64,000 bases of DNA from Candidatus Avelusimicrobium fimicolum. GTDB taxonomy: Bacteria > Elusimicrobiota > Elusimicrobia > Elusimicrobiales > Elusimicrobiaceae. A model generated the notes under the pieces. That model saw nothing but the letters and a program-made list of their open reading frames with translations, did not search any database and was not told where the DNA came from. Both the position numbers and the translations under genes were made by a program. The stretch lies in assembly GCA_900541355.1 (NCBI GenBank), contig UQJU01000001.1:23548-87547 (forward strand). Direction: 5' to 3'. Below are positions 50,366-58,350 of the stretch, piece by piece. Each line of letters opens with the position of its first letter. Position 1 is the stretch's first letter.

Positions 50366-50761
50366 TTAACGTTTGGAGAACTGGAAGCGTTTGCGGGCGC
50401 CGGGCTGACCGGGTTTCTTTCTTTCAACCATACGCGGGTCGCGGGTAAGATAACCGGCCTTTTTGACGGCTTTTTTAAGATCTTCGCTCATTGCGGCGAT
50501 AGAGCGCGCAATCGCGTGGCGCAAAGCACCTGCCTGAGAGGATACACCTCCGCCCACTACTTTGGCGGTAACGTCGTATTCTTTTTCCAGGTTGGTAACC
50601 ACGAGCGGGGCCTTAACGGCAGATTTGCAGCGGGCGTGGTTGCCGAAGTATTCATCCAAAGATTTGGCGTTTACGGTAATAACCCCTTTACCCTTTAAAA
50701 GTTCAACTTGGGCGACGGAGGTTTTTCTTCTTCCGGTTTTGAGTTCTTTCGTATTGTTCAT
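50366..50761 (-). CDS. rpsI: 30S ribosomal protein S9
   Basis: A 131-residue uS9. It has TGRRKTSVAQVELLKGKG at the N-terminus, GGVSSQAGALRHAIARSI and the basic C-terminal tail RKKPGQPGARKRFQFSKR that reaches the P-site tRNA. It follows rplM by 15 bases, the standard rplM-rpsI order. Confidence 0.98.
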   Translation of the reverse strand: MNNTKELKTGRRKTSVAQVELLKGKGVITVNAKSLDEYFGNHARCKSAVKAPLVVTNLEKEYDVTAKVVGGGVSSQAGALRHAIARSIAAMSEDLKKAVKKAGYLTRDPRMVERKKPGQPGARKRFQFSKR

Positions 50762-50776
50762 AAATTTCTATCCCTC

Positions 50777-51202
50777 TTATTTACCAAAGCGTTCGGTGAA
50801 AGCGTGTTCTTCGCCAGCAAACAAGCGCAAGCGTTTCATTCTGGGCGCGCGAAGTTTGTTTTCGTCCAACATTCTTTTAACGGCCAGTTCCAAAACTCTG
50901 GTGGGGTTGTTTTCCAACACTCTTTTGACCGGGGTTTCTTTACCACCCTTGGCATAGCCGGAGTGGGAGAAGTAAACCTTTTGTTCCATTTTTTTACCGG
51001 TCAATTTGATTTTGCCGGCATTGGTAACGACGACAAAGTCGCCGCAGTCCATATTGGGCGTATAGGTCTTTTTGTGTTTACCCATAAGCAAGACGGCAAC
51101 TTGGGTAGCCAATCTGCCCAGGGTTTGGCCCGTGGCGTCAATATGATGCCATTTGCGGGTGGTTTCCACTTCCTTTACGGAAGGCAAAAAAGTTTTTGTC
51201 AT
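50777..51202 (-). CDS. rplM: 50S ribosomal protein L13
   Basis: A 141-residue uL13 with WHHIDATGQTLGRLATQVAVLLMGKHK and GDFVVVTNAGKIKLTGKK. The ribosome site is poor; AAAAGG lies 13 or more bases upstream. A structured leader (51226-51262) precedes it. It is first in the rplM-rpsI operon. Confidence 0.98.
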   Translation of the reverse strand: MTKTFLPSVKEVETTRKWHHIDATGQTLGRLATQVAVLLMGKHKKTYTPNMDCGDFVVVTNAGKIKLTGKKMEQKVYFSHSGYAKGGKETPVKRVLENNPTRVLELAVKRMLDENKLRAPRMKRLRLFAGEEHAFTERFGK

Positions 51203-51225
51203 AATTTTGTTTCTACCTTTTGTAA

Positions 51226-51262
51226 TTAATGCGCAGCGGAGTGGTTGGCCGCTGTCTTAATG
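51226..51262 (-). promoter_or_regulatory. Hairpin in the rplM leader, possible autoregulatory element
   Basis: AGCGG / CCGCT closed above ATTAA / TTAAT with an internal loop, in the predicted 5' UTR 24-60 bases before the rplM ATG. The L13 operon is autoregulated through leader structure in other bacteria. Homology to a known leader is not established. Confidence 0.4.
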
Positions 51263-51281
51263 ACTCGTGGTTTCCTATATA

Positions 51282-51287
51282 TTATAT
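51282..51287 (-). promoter_or_regulatory. Extended -10 of the rplM-rpsI promoter
   Basis: TGATATAAT on the minus strand (extended -10 TGn plus a perfect TATAAT), giving a 5' UTR of about 70 bases. No good -35 is visible. Confidence 0.6.
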
Positions 51288-51316
51288 CAAAATGTACAAG
51301 ATTTTATGGGATTTTT

Positions 51317-52297
51317 TTATGCGCGCAGACGGGACAGTGTTTCCGCAAATAACTTTTCAATATCTGCCAAGGTATCCAGCCGCACAAAAAGGCCGCGCAT
51401 TTCCGAGGCGTTGGGGAAATCCTTTATCCAATAGCCGGCTGTTTTCCGGCTGCGGTTTACACCAATACGCTCGCCGTAATAAGAAACATTTTCACGGATG
51501 AGGTTCAAATAAATTTCAAGCCGTTTTTCGGGAGAATTGCTGGCGGGTTCTTTGCCTTCAAAAGCATTAATAATGTCTTGAAAGATAAACGGATTGCCAA
51601 TGGCTCCGCGCCCAATCATTACCCCTGCGCATCCGGCTTGTAAAAATTTTTTTGCCGTTTCGGCCGTCAATACCCCACCGTTGCCGATAACAGGTATTTT
51701 AACTGTTGCGCACGCTTCGGCAACCGCCCCGATATTCGGCTCTCCGCTGTGCACGTCCACCGCTGCACGCGCGTGCAAAGTAACCGCCGCACAACCGCAA
51801 CGCTCGGCCAGTTTGGCAAGGCGCGCACCCAACAATTCCCGATGAGTTAACGCAATGCGTGTTTTGAGTGTTACCGGGATTTTAACGCTTTTAACGGCGG
51901 CTTCCAGCAACCGGCCCAATTTTGCTTCATCTTTCATCAAAACACAGCCTGCTCCCGCTTTATTAATTTTTTTAACGGGACACCCTGCATTTAAATCTAC
52001 TATATCGGCTCCGCAGGCTTCGGCATTTTTGGCGGCCTCGGCAATAGTGGTTTCGTCTGCCCCAAAAATCTGCATAGAAACCGGGTGTTCTTTTGGGTTG
52101 ACCCGCAACATCCGTCCGCTTTTTTCGTTACCATAGTGCAAGGCGTGCGCGGACACCATTTCCGCACACACAAGTCCCGCCCCGCCTTTTAAACAGAGCA
52201 CGCGGAAGGGCGAATCTGTAATACCGGCCATCGGGGCTAAAATTAAATTGTTGGGAACGGTAAAGGACCCTATTTTTAAAGGACGGATTAGGCTCAT
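51317..52297 (-). CDS. dusB: tRNA-dihydrouridine synthase (DusB-type)
   Basis: A 326-residue FMN-dependent Dus enzyme. It has ILAPMAGITDSPFRVLCLKGG, the catalytic cysteine in VDLNAGCPVKKINKAGAGCVLM, CAAVTLHARA and VIGNGGVLT with FMN phosphate contact GVMIGRGAIGNP. It reduces U20-region uridines in tRNA. It overlaps the upstream 5'-nucleotidase-like gene by 4 bases (ATGA), so it is last in a three-gene operon of unrelated function. Confidence 0.93.
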   Translation of the reverse strand: MSLIRPLKIGSFTVPNNLILAPMAGITDSPFRVLCLKGGAGLVCAEMVSAHALHYGNEKSGRMLRVNPKEHPVSMQIFGADETTIAEAAKNAEACGADIVDLNAGCPVKKINKAGAGCVLMKDEAKLGRLLEAAVKSVKIPVTLKTRIALTHRELLGARLAKLAERCGCAAVTLHARAAVDVHSGEPNIGAVAEACATVKIPVIGNGGVLTAETAKKFLQAGCAGVMIGRGAIGNPFIFQDIINAFEGKEPASNSPEKRLEIYLNLIRENVSYYGERIGVNRSRKTAGYWIKDFPNASEMRGLFVRLDTLADIEKLFAETLSRLRA

Positions 52298-53787
52298 TTT
52301 ACTTTCTTCCAGCGTCCCAATTTGGGCAGTTCAACCGTTTTTTGGCGGACCAAACAGGAGCGCATAATTTGGCGTGCTTCCACAAAGGTATTTTTAAATT
52401 CCAGCGAATCAATAAAGCCGTCGTGTCCAAAACCGCCCGCCAACACGTGGTCCGTAACAGCAAAGCGGTATGTTTCGCGCGGATTGACTGTGCGTCCGTT
52501 TTTTTCAAGCACTACTTGGCGGATTTTTTTGCCCTCTTGCGTAACCGCATACGACACCGTAAACCCCGCCACTTGCGGAAAATTATCCTTGGCATTTAAA
52601 GAATCTTCCAATGCTTTTAAAAAGGCCGCGCCTTTAATAGTAATAAAGGTAATATTATCACCATACGGATATGTTTTATACAAATCATACTCTGTTACCC
52701 GGCCCTCGGGCAACGCGTTGCGGATAGAGTCCGAATTGATAATTGCGCCGTCCAGTTTGGACCATTTGTATAAACACTGGGCTAACAAATCCCCTAACGG
52801 AGACTCCGCCGTCAGCGAGGTTGCCACCGGCTGTGGCATATCGGCTACGCGGGCATTCATTTTTTTGCGGGTATCCGCGCGCAACGCCGCGGCACGGGAG
52901 GCAATTTCTTCATCCTCCCCAAATTCTTCCTTAAACAAGGGGATATCTTCAAATTTCACCTCACGCACTTGTTTGTTTTTATCAAACAACAGGCGGATAT
53001 GCCCGATACTATCCAACTTGGAGCCGGGATAAACGATAAAGGTATTATTGACGATATCGGTTTCGGCGTTTTCGCGGTCCTTATTGGCACTTAAAATAAG
53101 CCCCAAATGTTCCACCTCTCCGGCCAAAGAAGCATCACTGACTCCGTCCTTTTGTTCCTCGCCGAGCGCGCTTAATACAATGATAAAATCAACACCTTTT
53201 TCCCGCAAAAGAGATGCCATATCCTTGGCTACTTGTACCGGGTCCTGCGCGGTTAAACCCAACAAACGGCCTTTATTTTTATTAATAGCCTGTGGGTCAA
53301 TTAAACCAAAAATGCCGATTTTTATACCGTCCACCGTACGAATTTGATAATCGTGCATAGGCCACGGAATTTTGCCCTCCAACTTCAAATTGGAAACGAT
53401 AAAAGGATAAGGCAATTCGCGCACAGTATTGCGCAAGGACGGCCAACCGTAAACCAAGTCTTTATCGCTTACAGACCCGGCCGTATAAGGGATGGTTTTG
53501 GTCAGTTCGGCCACATACGCACCCTTGGTCAAATTTCCCTCCGGCGCAGAGCCGAACCAGTTGCCGCCGTCAAACAGCAAATACGGGGCGGGGCGGGTTT
53601 GCAAGAAATTTTTTAGCACCGCATATCCGCCCGCTTCTTTATTTTCAAAGCGAGGCTCCCTGCGGGACCAATAAAATCCCTGCACATCAGCAGTATAATA
53701 AACATCCACCGGGTGCAGTTCTTCGTGCAGGCAGCCGCCTGATAAGGCGGCCGCCAGTAAAATAAAAAGAATAGACTTTACGCGCAT
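52294..53787 (-). CDS. Lipoprotein of the 5'-nucleotidase (UshA) family with a degenerate active site
   Basis: A 497-residue lipoprotein with signal peptide and lipobox LSGGC (Cys about 19). The fold is that of UshA-type enzymes: an N-terminal metallophosphatase domain and a C-terminal nucleotide-binding domain (NSDSIRNALPEGRVTEYDLYKTYPYGDNI, FAVTDHVLAGGFGHDGF). Metal and catalytic motifs are lost: HTSDVHG of the neighbour is YTADVQG here, GNHEFD is replaced by GSVSDKD, and the GGHAH motif is absent (HLGLILSANKD). It is therefore probably a non-catalytic paralogue that may bind nucleotides. It starts 1 base after the stop of the intact paralogue. Confidence 0.85.
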   Translation of the reverse strand: MRVKSILFILLAAALSGGCLHEELHPVDVYYTADVQGFYWSRREPRFENKEAGGYAVLKNFLQTRPAPYLLFDGGNWFGSAPEGNLTKGAYVAELTKTIPYTAGSVSDKDLVYGWPSLRNTVRELPYPFIVSNLKLEGKIPWPMHDYQIRTVDGIKIGIFGLIDPQAINKNKGRLLGLTAQDPVQVAKDMASLLREKGVDFIIVLSALGEEQKDGVSDASLAGEVEHLGLILSANKDRENAETDIVNNTFIVYPGSKLDSIGHIRLLFDKNKQVREVKFEDIPLFKEEFGEDEEIASRAAALRADTRKKMNARVADMPQPVATSLTAESPLGDLLAQCLYKWSKLDGAIINSDSIRNALPEGRVTEYDLYKTYPYGDNITFITIKGAAFLKALEDSLNAKDNFPQVAGFTVSYAVTQEGKKIRQVVLEKNGRTVNPRETYRFAVTDHVLAGGFGHDGFIDSLEFKNTFVEARQIMRSCLVRQKTVELPKLGRWKKVK

Positions 53788-53788
53788 A

Positions 53789-55255
53789 TCAGCGTTTGAT
53801 AATTCTCCCGGTTTCTGGGGCAGTTACCGGCCCCTTTTTAAGGGCGTCTTCCATTAAATCGCGGATAGTTTTATTTCCGGCTAATTTTTTGTTTTCCGCC
53901 GGAATTTGCTTAAACATCCAGCCTTCGCTCCCTCCACCGGCAATGTAAGAATTGGTAACCAACGTATATTTCTTATTGTTTTCTACGGGTTTTCCGTCTA
54001 TAAACAGTTTCAGGTCTTTCACCTTTCCGCGTTTTGTTTGTTTATAAGTAATCGTCAACCCGGAATAAGTATATAAACTGCGCGGGGCAAAACCCTTTTT
54101 TACAAATTTCTTTAAAAATTTACCGTCCACCGTTACCAACGTAACCGTATTATCAAACGGATGAATTTCAATCAAATCGCGTTTTGTTACTTCCCCCTTT
54201 TTAAGGTCCACGCGCGTGCCGCCGTTGTTGTGCACGGCAATCTGCGCACCGGAATAATTGCGGAGTAAGTCGGCAATCCAGTCGTTAAGCGGGGAATCCT
54301 GGCGGTCCTTGGATAACGGAAGATTGGACAAGGTTTCCTTGGCTTCGCCGACTACCTCATCCACCCCAGGTTCACGCAAGGAATCAACATATTCCTTCAT
54401 CGCTTTATCCTCGCCCGTTTCGGCTATGATAAGCGGAACCAGTTCGGACTTGGCAGATACCACCTTGCCCGTTTTGTCGTCCGTTTCCACGGTAATACGG
54501 CTTACGTTATTTAAATAGCAACCGCTTTCTACAAATAATGTACCGTTTACATATTTGTTTTGCAAAATGTTGTGTGCGTGCCCGCCCAACACCACCTGCA
54601 CGCGGCCTTCAAAACGCTTGGCAATTTCTCCCACATAGGAGGCTACCCCGTGTTTTTCGTCTTTAAACGAATCGTGCACGATAACCACCACAAAATTAGG
54701 CTGTTTGGCTTCCACTTCCTTTAAGGCTTTTTCCAAAGCATCAAACGGTTTACCATAGGAGTAGGACTTCGCCGGATTGGTAGGGGTGCGGTTGGCTAGC
54801 CCAATAACGGCTACTTTAATGCCATTTACATCAAAAATTTTATAGGGTTGTACAGTGGCAGGATATTTGCCCGTAGATTTATCAAAAAAGTTGGCGGCCA
54901 AAATAGCAAACTGTGCATTGGCTAAAATAGGCGCAACCGCGGCATCTTTAAAGTCAAATTCGTGGTTTCCGATAGTGGCCGCGTCGTAACCCATACGGTT
55001 CATAATTTGCACCGCCTTTAAGCCTTTGGAGTTACGGGTTTCCACAGTGCCGTTGGCAAAGTCCCCGCTGTCCAACAGCAAATAATTTTGCGGGCCTTTT
55101 TTCAGCACGGCTTCTAACGCGGCAAAACCGCCCTGTCCGTTGCGCGGAAAGAAAAAGCCGTGCACGTCGCTGGTATGATAAATCGTAGTCGTTTTAGCCA
55201 GTAAGGCTACGGGCAACAACAGTGCCGCAAACAGCAAAAGCCAAGTTTTTTTCAT
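53789..55255 (-). CDS. Secreted 5'-nucleotidase / bifunctional metallophosphatase (UshA-like)
   Basis: A 488-residue periplasmic enzyme with signal peptide (MKKTWLLLFAALLLPVALLA). Dimetal site motifs are intact: YHTSDVHG, DSGDFANG, ATIGNHEFDF, VVIVHDS and VVLGGHAHNIL. The C-terminal substrate domain (IAVHNNGGTRVDLKKGEVTKRDLIEIHPFDN) is present too. It hydrolyses nucleotides or related phosphoesters to scavenge nucleosides and phosphate. AAGGAGG lies before the ATG. It is first in an operon with its degenerate paralogue and dusB. Confidence 0.92.
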   Translation of the reverse strand: MKKTWLLLFAALLLPVALLAKTTTIYHTSDVHGFFFPRNGQGGFAALEAVLKKGPQNYLLLDSGDFANGTVETRNSKGLKAVQIMNRMGYDAATIGNHEFDFKDAAVAPILANAQFAILAANFFDKSTGKYPATVQPYKIFDVNGIKVAVIGLANRTPTNPAKSYSYGKPFDALEKALKEVEAKQPNFVVVIVHDSFKDEKHGVASYVGEIAKRFEGRVQVVLGGHAHNILQNKYVNGTLFVESGCYLNNVSRITVETDDKTGKVVSAKSELVPLIIAETGEDKAMKEYVDSLREPGVDEVVGEAKETLSNLPLSKDRQDSPLNDWIADLLRNYSGAQIAVHNNGGTRVDLKKGEVTKRDLIEIHPFDNTVTLVTVDGKFLKKFVKKGFAPRSLYTYSGLTITYKQTKRGKVKDLKLFIDGKPVENNKKYTLVTNSYIAGGGSEGWMFKQIPAENKKLAGNKTIRDLMEDALKKGPVTAPETGRIIKR

Positions 55256-55362
55256 TGGAAACCTCCTTAAAAGCAGATAATTTATCCTAACAAAAACGAC
55301 GGGATGTGTTCAAGTTGCTCTTATTTTTGCCGATAGACAATCCGTCCAATAACCCGTAAAAG

Positions 55363-55388
55363 AACTGCGCCCACAAAGGGGCGCAGTT
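55363..55388 (-). terminator. Intrinsic terminator after nifS
   Basis: On the minus strand AACTGCGCCCC...GGGCGCAGTT followed by CTTTTAC. Confidence 0.8.
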
Positions 55389-55391
55389 AAA

Positions 55392-56561
55392 TTAAGCGGC
55401 AAAGCGCGAAAACGGCGAAATTTTACGCAGCCGTTCAATAATTGGCGGCAACTCTTTTAGCACCAGGTTTATATCGTCTTCGGTCGTTTGGTCCGAGAGC
55501 GAAAAACGGATAGAACCGTGCGCAAACTGGAAAGGCACCCCCATTGCACGCAAAACGTGCGACGGCTCCAACGAGCCGGAGGTGCAGGCCGAACCCGAAG
55601 ATGCACAAATGCCAAAATCATTAAGATACATCAAAATAGATTCGCCTTCAATGTAGCCAAAACTGATATTGGTGGTGTTCGGTACGCGGTTGGATACGTC
55701 TCCGTTTACCTTTACATCCGGGATAGCGGCTAAAATGCCCTGCTCCAATTTATCACGCAAGGCGGAAATTTTGGCGGGAACACCGTCCGCGAAGCGCTTT
55801 TGGGCGAGTTCCGCCGCCTTGGCAATCCCCACAATGTACGGTACATTTTCCGTGCCGGCGCGGCGTTGTTTTTCCTGGTGTCCGCCCATTAAATAGGGCA
55901 TAAACCGGGTGCCGCGGCGCACATAAAGCACGCCAATACCCTTAGGCCCGTGAAATTTATGGGCGGATAAGGATAGCATATCTACGCCTAAATCTTGCAC
56001 ATCAACCGGAATTTTACCCACCGCCTGTACAGCGTCCGTATGAAAAATAGCCCCGTTCTCGTGCGCGATTTGGGCAATTTCTTTAATTGGGAAAATGGTT
56101 CCCGTTTCGCTGTTGGCAAACATTATGGAAACGATAGCGGTATCTCCGTCAATGGCTTTTTTAAATTGCTCCATATTAAAGCGGCCAAATTCATCTACGC
56201 CAATGTAATCCACGCGGTAGCCCTGCGCTTCCAAATAGCGGCACGGCTCCATAACAGCCGGGTGTTCCACAGCCGAGGTAATAATATGTTTCTTCCCCGG
56301 GAAAGAACGCACCGCGGAAAAAATAGCCGTATTGTCGCTTTCCGTCGCGCAAGATGTAAAAATAATTTCGTCCGCGTACGCGGCACCCAAAAAATCAGCC
56401 ATTTGCTTGCGGGCGGCATCAATTATGTGGCGGTTGTTACCGCCAAAGGTGTGCATACTGGATGCGTTGCCGTATTTCTCGCTAAAATAAGGGAGCATCG
56501 CTTCCACTACTTCGGGAGCGCATTGGGTGGTGGCATTGTTATCCAAGTAAATTACTTTCAT
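55392..56561 (-). CDS. nifS: Cysteine desulfurase NifS
   Basis: A 389-residue class V PLP enzyme supplying sulfur for Fe-S clusters. It has the N-terminal YLDNNATTQCAPEVVEAMLPY, the PLP lysine in LSLSAHKFHGPKGIGVLYV, TENVPYIVG, and the catalytic cysteine loop SSGSACTSGSLEPSHVL. The 12-residue Cys loop insertion and the nifU neighbour favour the NifS type over IscS. It starts 1 base after nifU. Confidence 0.95.
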   Translation of the reverse strand: MKVIYLDNNATTQCAPEVVEAMLPYFSEKYGNASSMHTFGGNNRHIIDAARKQMADFLGAAYADEIIFTSCATESDNTAIFSAVRSFPGKKHIITSAVEHPAVMEPCRYLEAQGYRVDYIGVDEFGRFNMEQFKKAIDGDTAIVSIMFANSETGTIFPIKEIAQIAHENGAIFHTDAVQAVGKIPVDVQDLGVDMLSLSAHKFHGPKGIGVLYVRRGTRFMPYLMGGHQEKQRRAGTENVPYIVGIAKAAELAQKRFADGVPAKISALRDKLEQGILAAIPDVKVNGDVSNRVPNTTNISFGYIEGESILMYLNDFGICASSGSACTSGSLEPSHVLRAMGVPFQFAHGSIRFSLSDQTTEDDINLVLKELPPIIERLRKISPFSRFAA

Positions 56562-56562
56562 A

Positions 56563-57408
56563 TTAAGCCTGTTCCACCGTCAAGGAAGGGTCCACTTTTT
56601 CTTGCAAGGCTTTTTCAATAACGTGTTTGAGCGTCCCCGCCGCACCGGCGCACCCGCTGCACATACCCACCAAGCGGACCTTTACCACCGTACCGTTTAA
56701 GTCCACCAGTTCAGCAGAACCGCCGTCCATATTTAGCATCGGGCGGACGTCGCTTTCCAACACTTGTTCAATTTTTCTAATTTTTTCCACAAGTGTCATT
56801 TGTGCAAAAGTTTTCGGTGCGTTTGAGGCTTCATTGGCTCCGTTTACTTTATCTAAAATCTTTTGGATTTCGCCTTTGCAACGGCCACAACCGCCGCCCG
56901 CTTTGGTAAAGTGGGTTACATCATCCACCGTTTTTAAGTGGTTGGCGCGGATAGCCTTGATAATCGTTTCTTCCGACACGTTAAAACAATGGCAGACAAT
57001 CTTTTCCGACTGCTGTTCAAACACCACGGCTTTCCCGCCTTGGCGGTAACTCTTAACAGCGGCCTCTAAGGCTTCCATCCCCATTACCGAGCAGTGCATC
57101 TTTTCGGCGGGCAAAGTGCCCAGCGCGTCCGCAATATCCTGGTTAGTGATTTTGGACGCTTCGGCAATCGTTTTGCCCTTGACCATTTCCGTCAAAATAG
57201 AGGAGGAGGCAATCGCACTGGCGCAGCCAAAAGTTTCAAACTTAGCGTCTTCAATTACGTCCGTATCCTTGTTAACTTTAATCGTCAATTTGAGGGCGTC
57301 CCCGCACACCAGGCTGCCGACTTGGCCCGTACCGTCGGCGTTGGGAATGGCTCCCACGTTGCGCGGATTTTTAAAATGATCCATTACTTTTTCCGTATAG
57401 TCCCACAT
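56563..57408 (-). CDS. nifU: Fe-S cluster scaffold NifU (three-domain)
   Basis: A 281-residue NifU. The N-terminal IscU-like scaffold (MDHFKNPRNVGAIPNADG, then VCGDALKL, FGCASAIASSS and MHCSVMG) is followed by the central BFD-like [2Fe-2S] domain (KIVCHCFNVSEETI, GGGCGRCKGEI) and the C-terminal Nfu domain (MLNMDGGSAELVDLNG, GMCSGCAGAAGTL). NifU-NifS is used as the general Fe-S system in many anaerobes and does not imply nitrogen fixation; no nif structural genes are present. A GATATAATATAC -10 region and an AAAGGGGG ribosome site precede it. Confidence 0.96.
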   Translation of the reverse strand: MWDYTEKVMDHFKNPRNVGAIPNADGTGQVGSLVCGDALKLTIKVNKDTDVIEDAKFETFGCASAIASSSILTEMVKGKTIAEASKITNQDIADALGTLPAEKMHCSVMGMEALEAAVKSYRQGGKAVVFEQQSEKIVCHCFNVSEETIIKAIRANHLKTVDDVTHFTKAGGGCGRCKGEIQKILDKVNGANEASNAPKTFAQMTLVEKIRKIEQVLESDVRPMLNMDGGSAELVDLNGTVVKVRLVGMCSGCAGAAGTLKHVIEKALQEKVDPSLTVEQA

Positions 57409-57519
57409 AGTAGGCCCCCTTTCTTTTACCTTATATGTATATTATATCATTTTGGTCTAGTGAGGCCTGCGTGCGGTAAGTCTAAAAAGGGTTATTTGTT
57501 TTTTGCTAAAATAAAAGTA

Positions 57520-58350
57520 ATGCAATTCCGCTCCGCAGCCGTTTTTTACAACATCCGCAAAACCTCCGTCGCACCGCTGGCGCAGGAGGTGCGGGATTAT
57601 TTGGCCCAAAAAGGCTTGGCGGTGCGTGTTATTACGTCGCTTGATGAACTGGCGGAACACCCGGCCGATTTGCTCGTAAGTATGGGCGGAGACGGCACTA
57701 TGCTTTGCTGTGCCCGCGCCGCCGCGCCGCTGCATATCCCGATTTTTGGCATTAACTGCGGGACATTGGGCTTTTTGGCCGCGTGCGAAAAAAACGATTT
57801 TAAAAATTCTTTACAGCAGTTACTGGACGGAAAATGTGCGCTCAACGAACGCTTTATGCTCCAAACCCGTTTGTTGGACCAAGACGGGCAGGTGCAAGAG
57901 TTTCTGGCATTTAACGATTGTGTGTTGCGTGCCGCCGAGCCGCGTTCTTTTTTGACACAAGCCGCTTTTAACGGAATAAAAATTCCGTCTTATTTCGGAG
58001 ACGGAGTGATTGTTTCCACTCCTACGGGCTCCACAGCCTATTCGCTGGCGGCGGGCGGCCCGATTATTGAACCCGAAGTTGATGTGCTTTTAGTTACGCC
58101 TATTTGTCCGCACACCCTTAACCAACGTCCGCTTATTTTGCCAGGTAATGCCACGCTCACACTCGCGCCCACTTTCAAACAGGAAACCAGCCGCGCCCTG
58201 GCCAGCATTGACGGACAAATTAATTTATCCTTGCCGCCCGGCGCCAAATTGGAAATTACCCGCAGCCCCGTACGGGCAAAACTGCTGTGCCCGAAGGAAC
58301 GCGGATTTTTTTCTATTTTAAACCGTAAACTGAATTGGGGGAACCGCTAA
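57520..58350 (+). CDS. nadK: NAD kinase
   Basis: A 276-residue ATP-NAD kinase producing NADP. It has SMGGDGTMLCCARAAAP (GGDG active-site motif), FGINCGTLGFL, the D-G-V-I-V-S-TPTGSTAYSLAAGGP motif and LTPICPHTLNQRPL. I chose the ATG at 57520; longer frames upstream only run through the nifU region. There is no Shine-Dalgarno and TAAAAT (57507-57512) lies 7 bases before the ATG. It overlaps recN by 1 base. Confidence 0.93.
   Translation: MQFRSAAVFYNIRKTSVAPLAQEVRDYLAQKGLAVRVITSLDELAEHPADLLVSMGGDGTMLCCARAAAPLHIPIFGINCGTLGFLAACEKNDFKNSLQQLLDGKCALNERFMLQTRLLDQDGQVQEFLAFNDCVLRAAEPRSFLTQAAFNGIKIPSYFGDGVIVSTPTGSTAYSLAAGGPIIEPEVDVLLVTPICPHTLNQRPLILPGNATLTLAPTFKQETSRALASIDGQINLSLPPGAKLEITRSPVRAKLLCPKERGFFSILNRKLNWGNR

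Noticed and set aside
55392..57408. Nitrogen fixation locus
   Set aside because: Only nifU and nifS are present, without nifHDK or other nif genes. This pair is the general Fe-S assembly system in many anaerobes.
57094..57519. N-terminal extension of NAD kinase reaching into nifU
   Set aside because: The extra residues are antisense nifU sequence; the family N-terminus and a -10 element fit the ATG at 57520.
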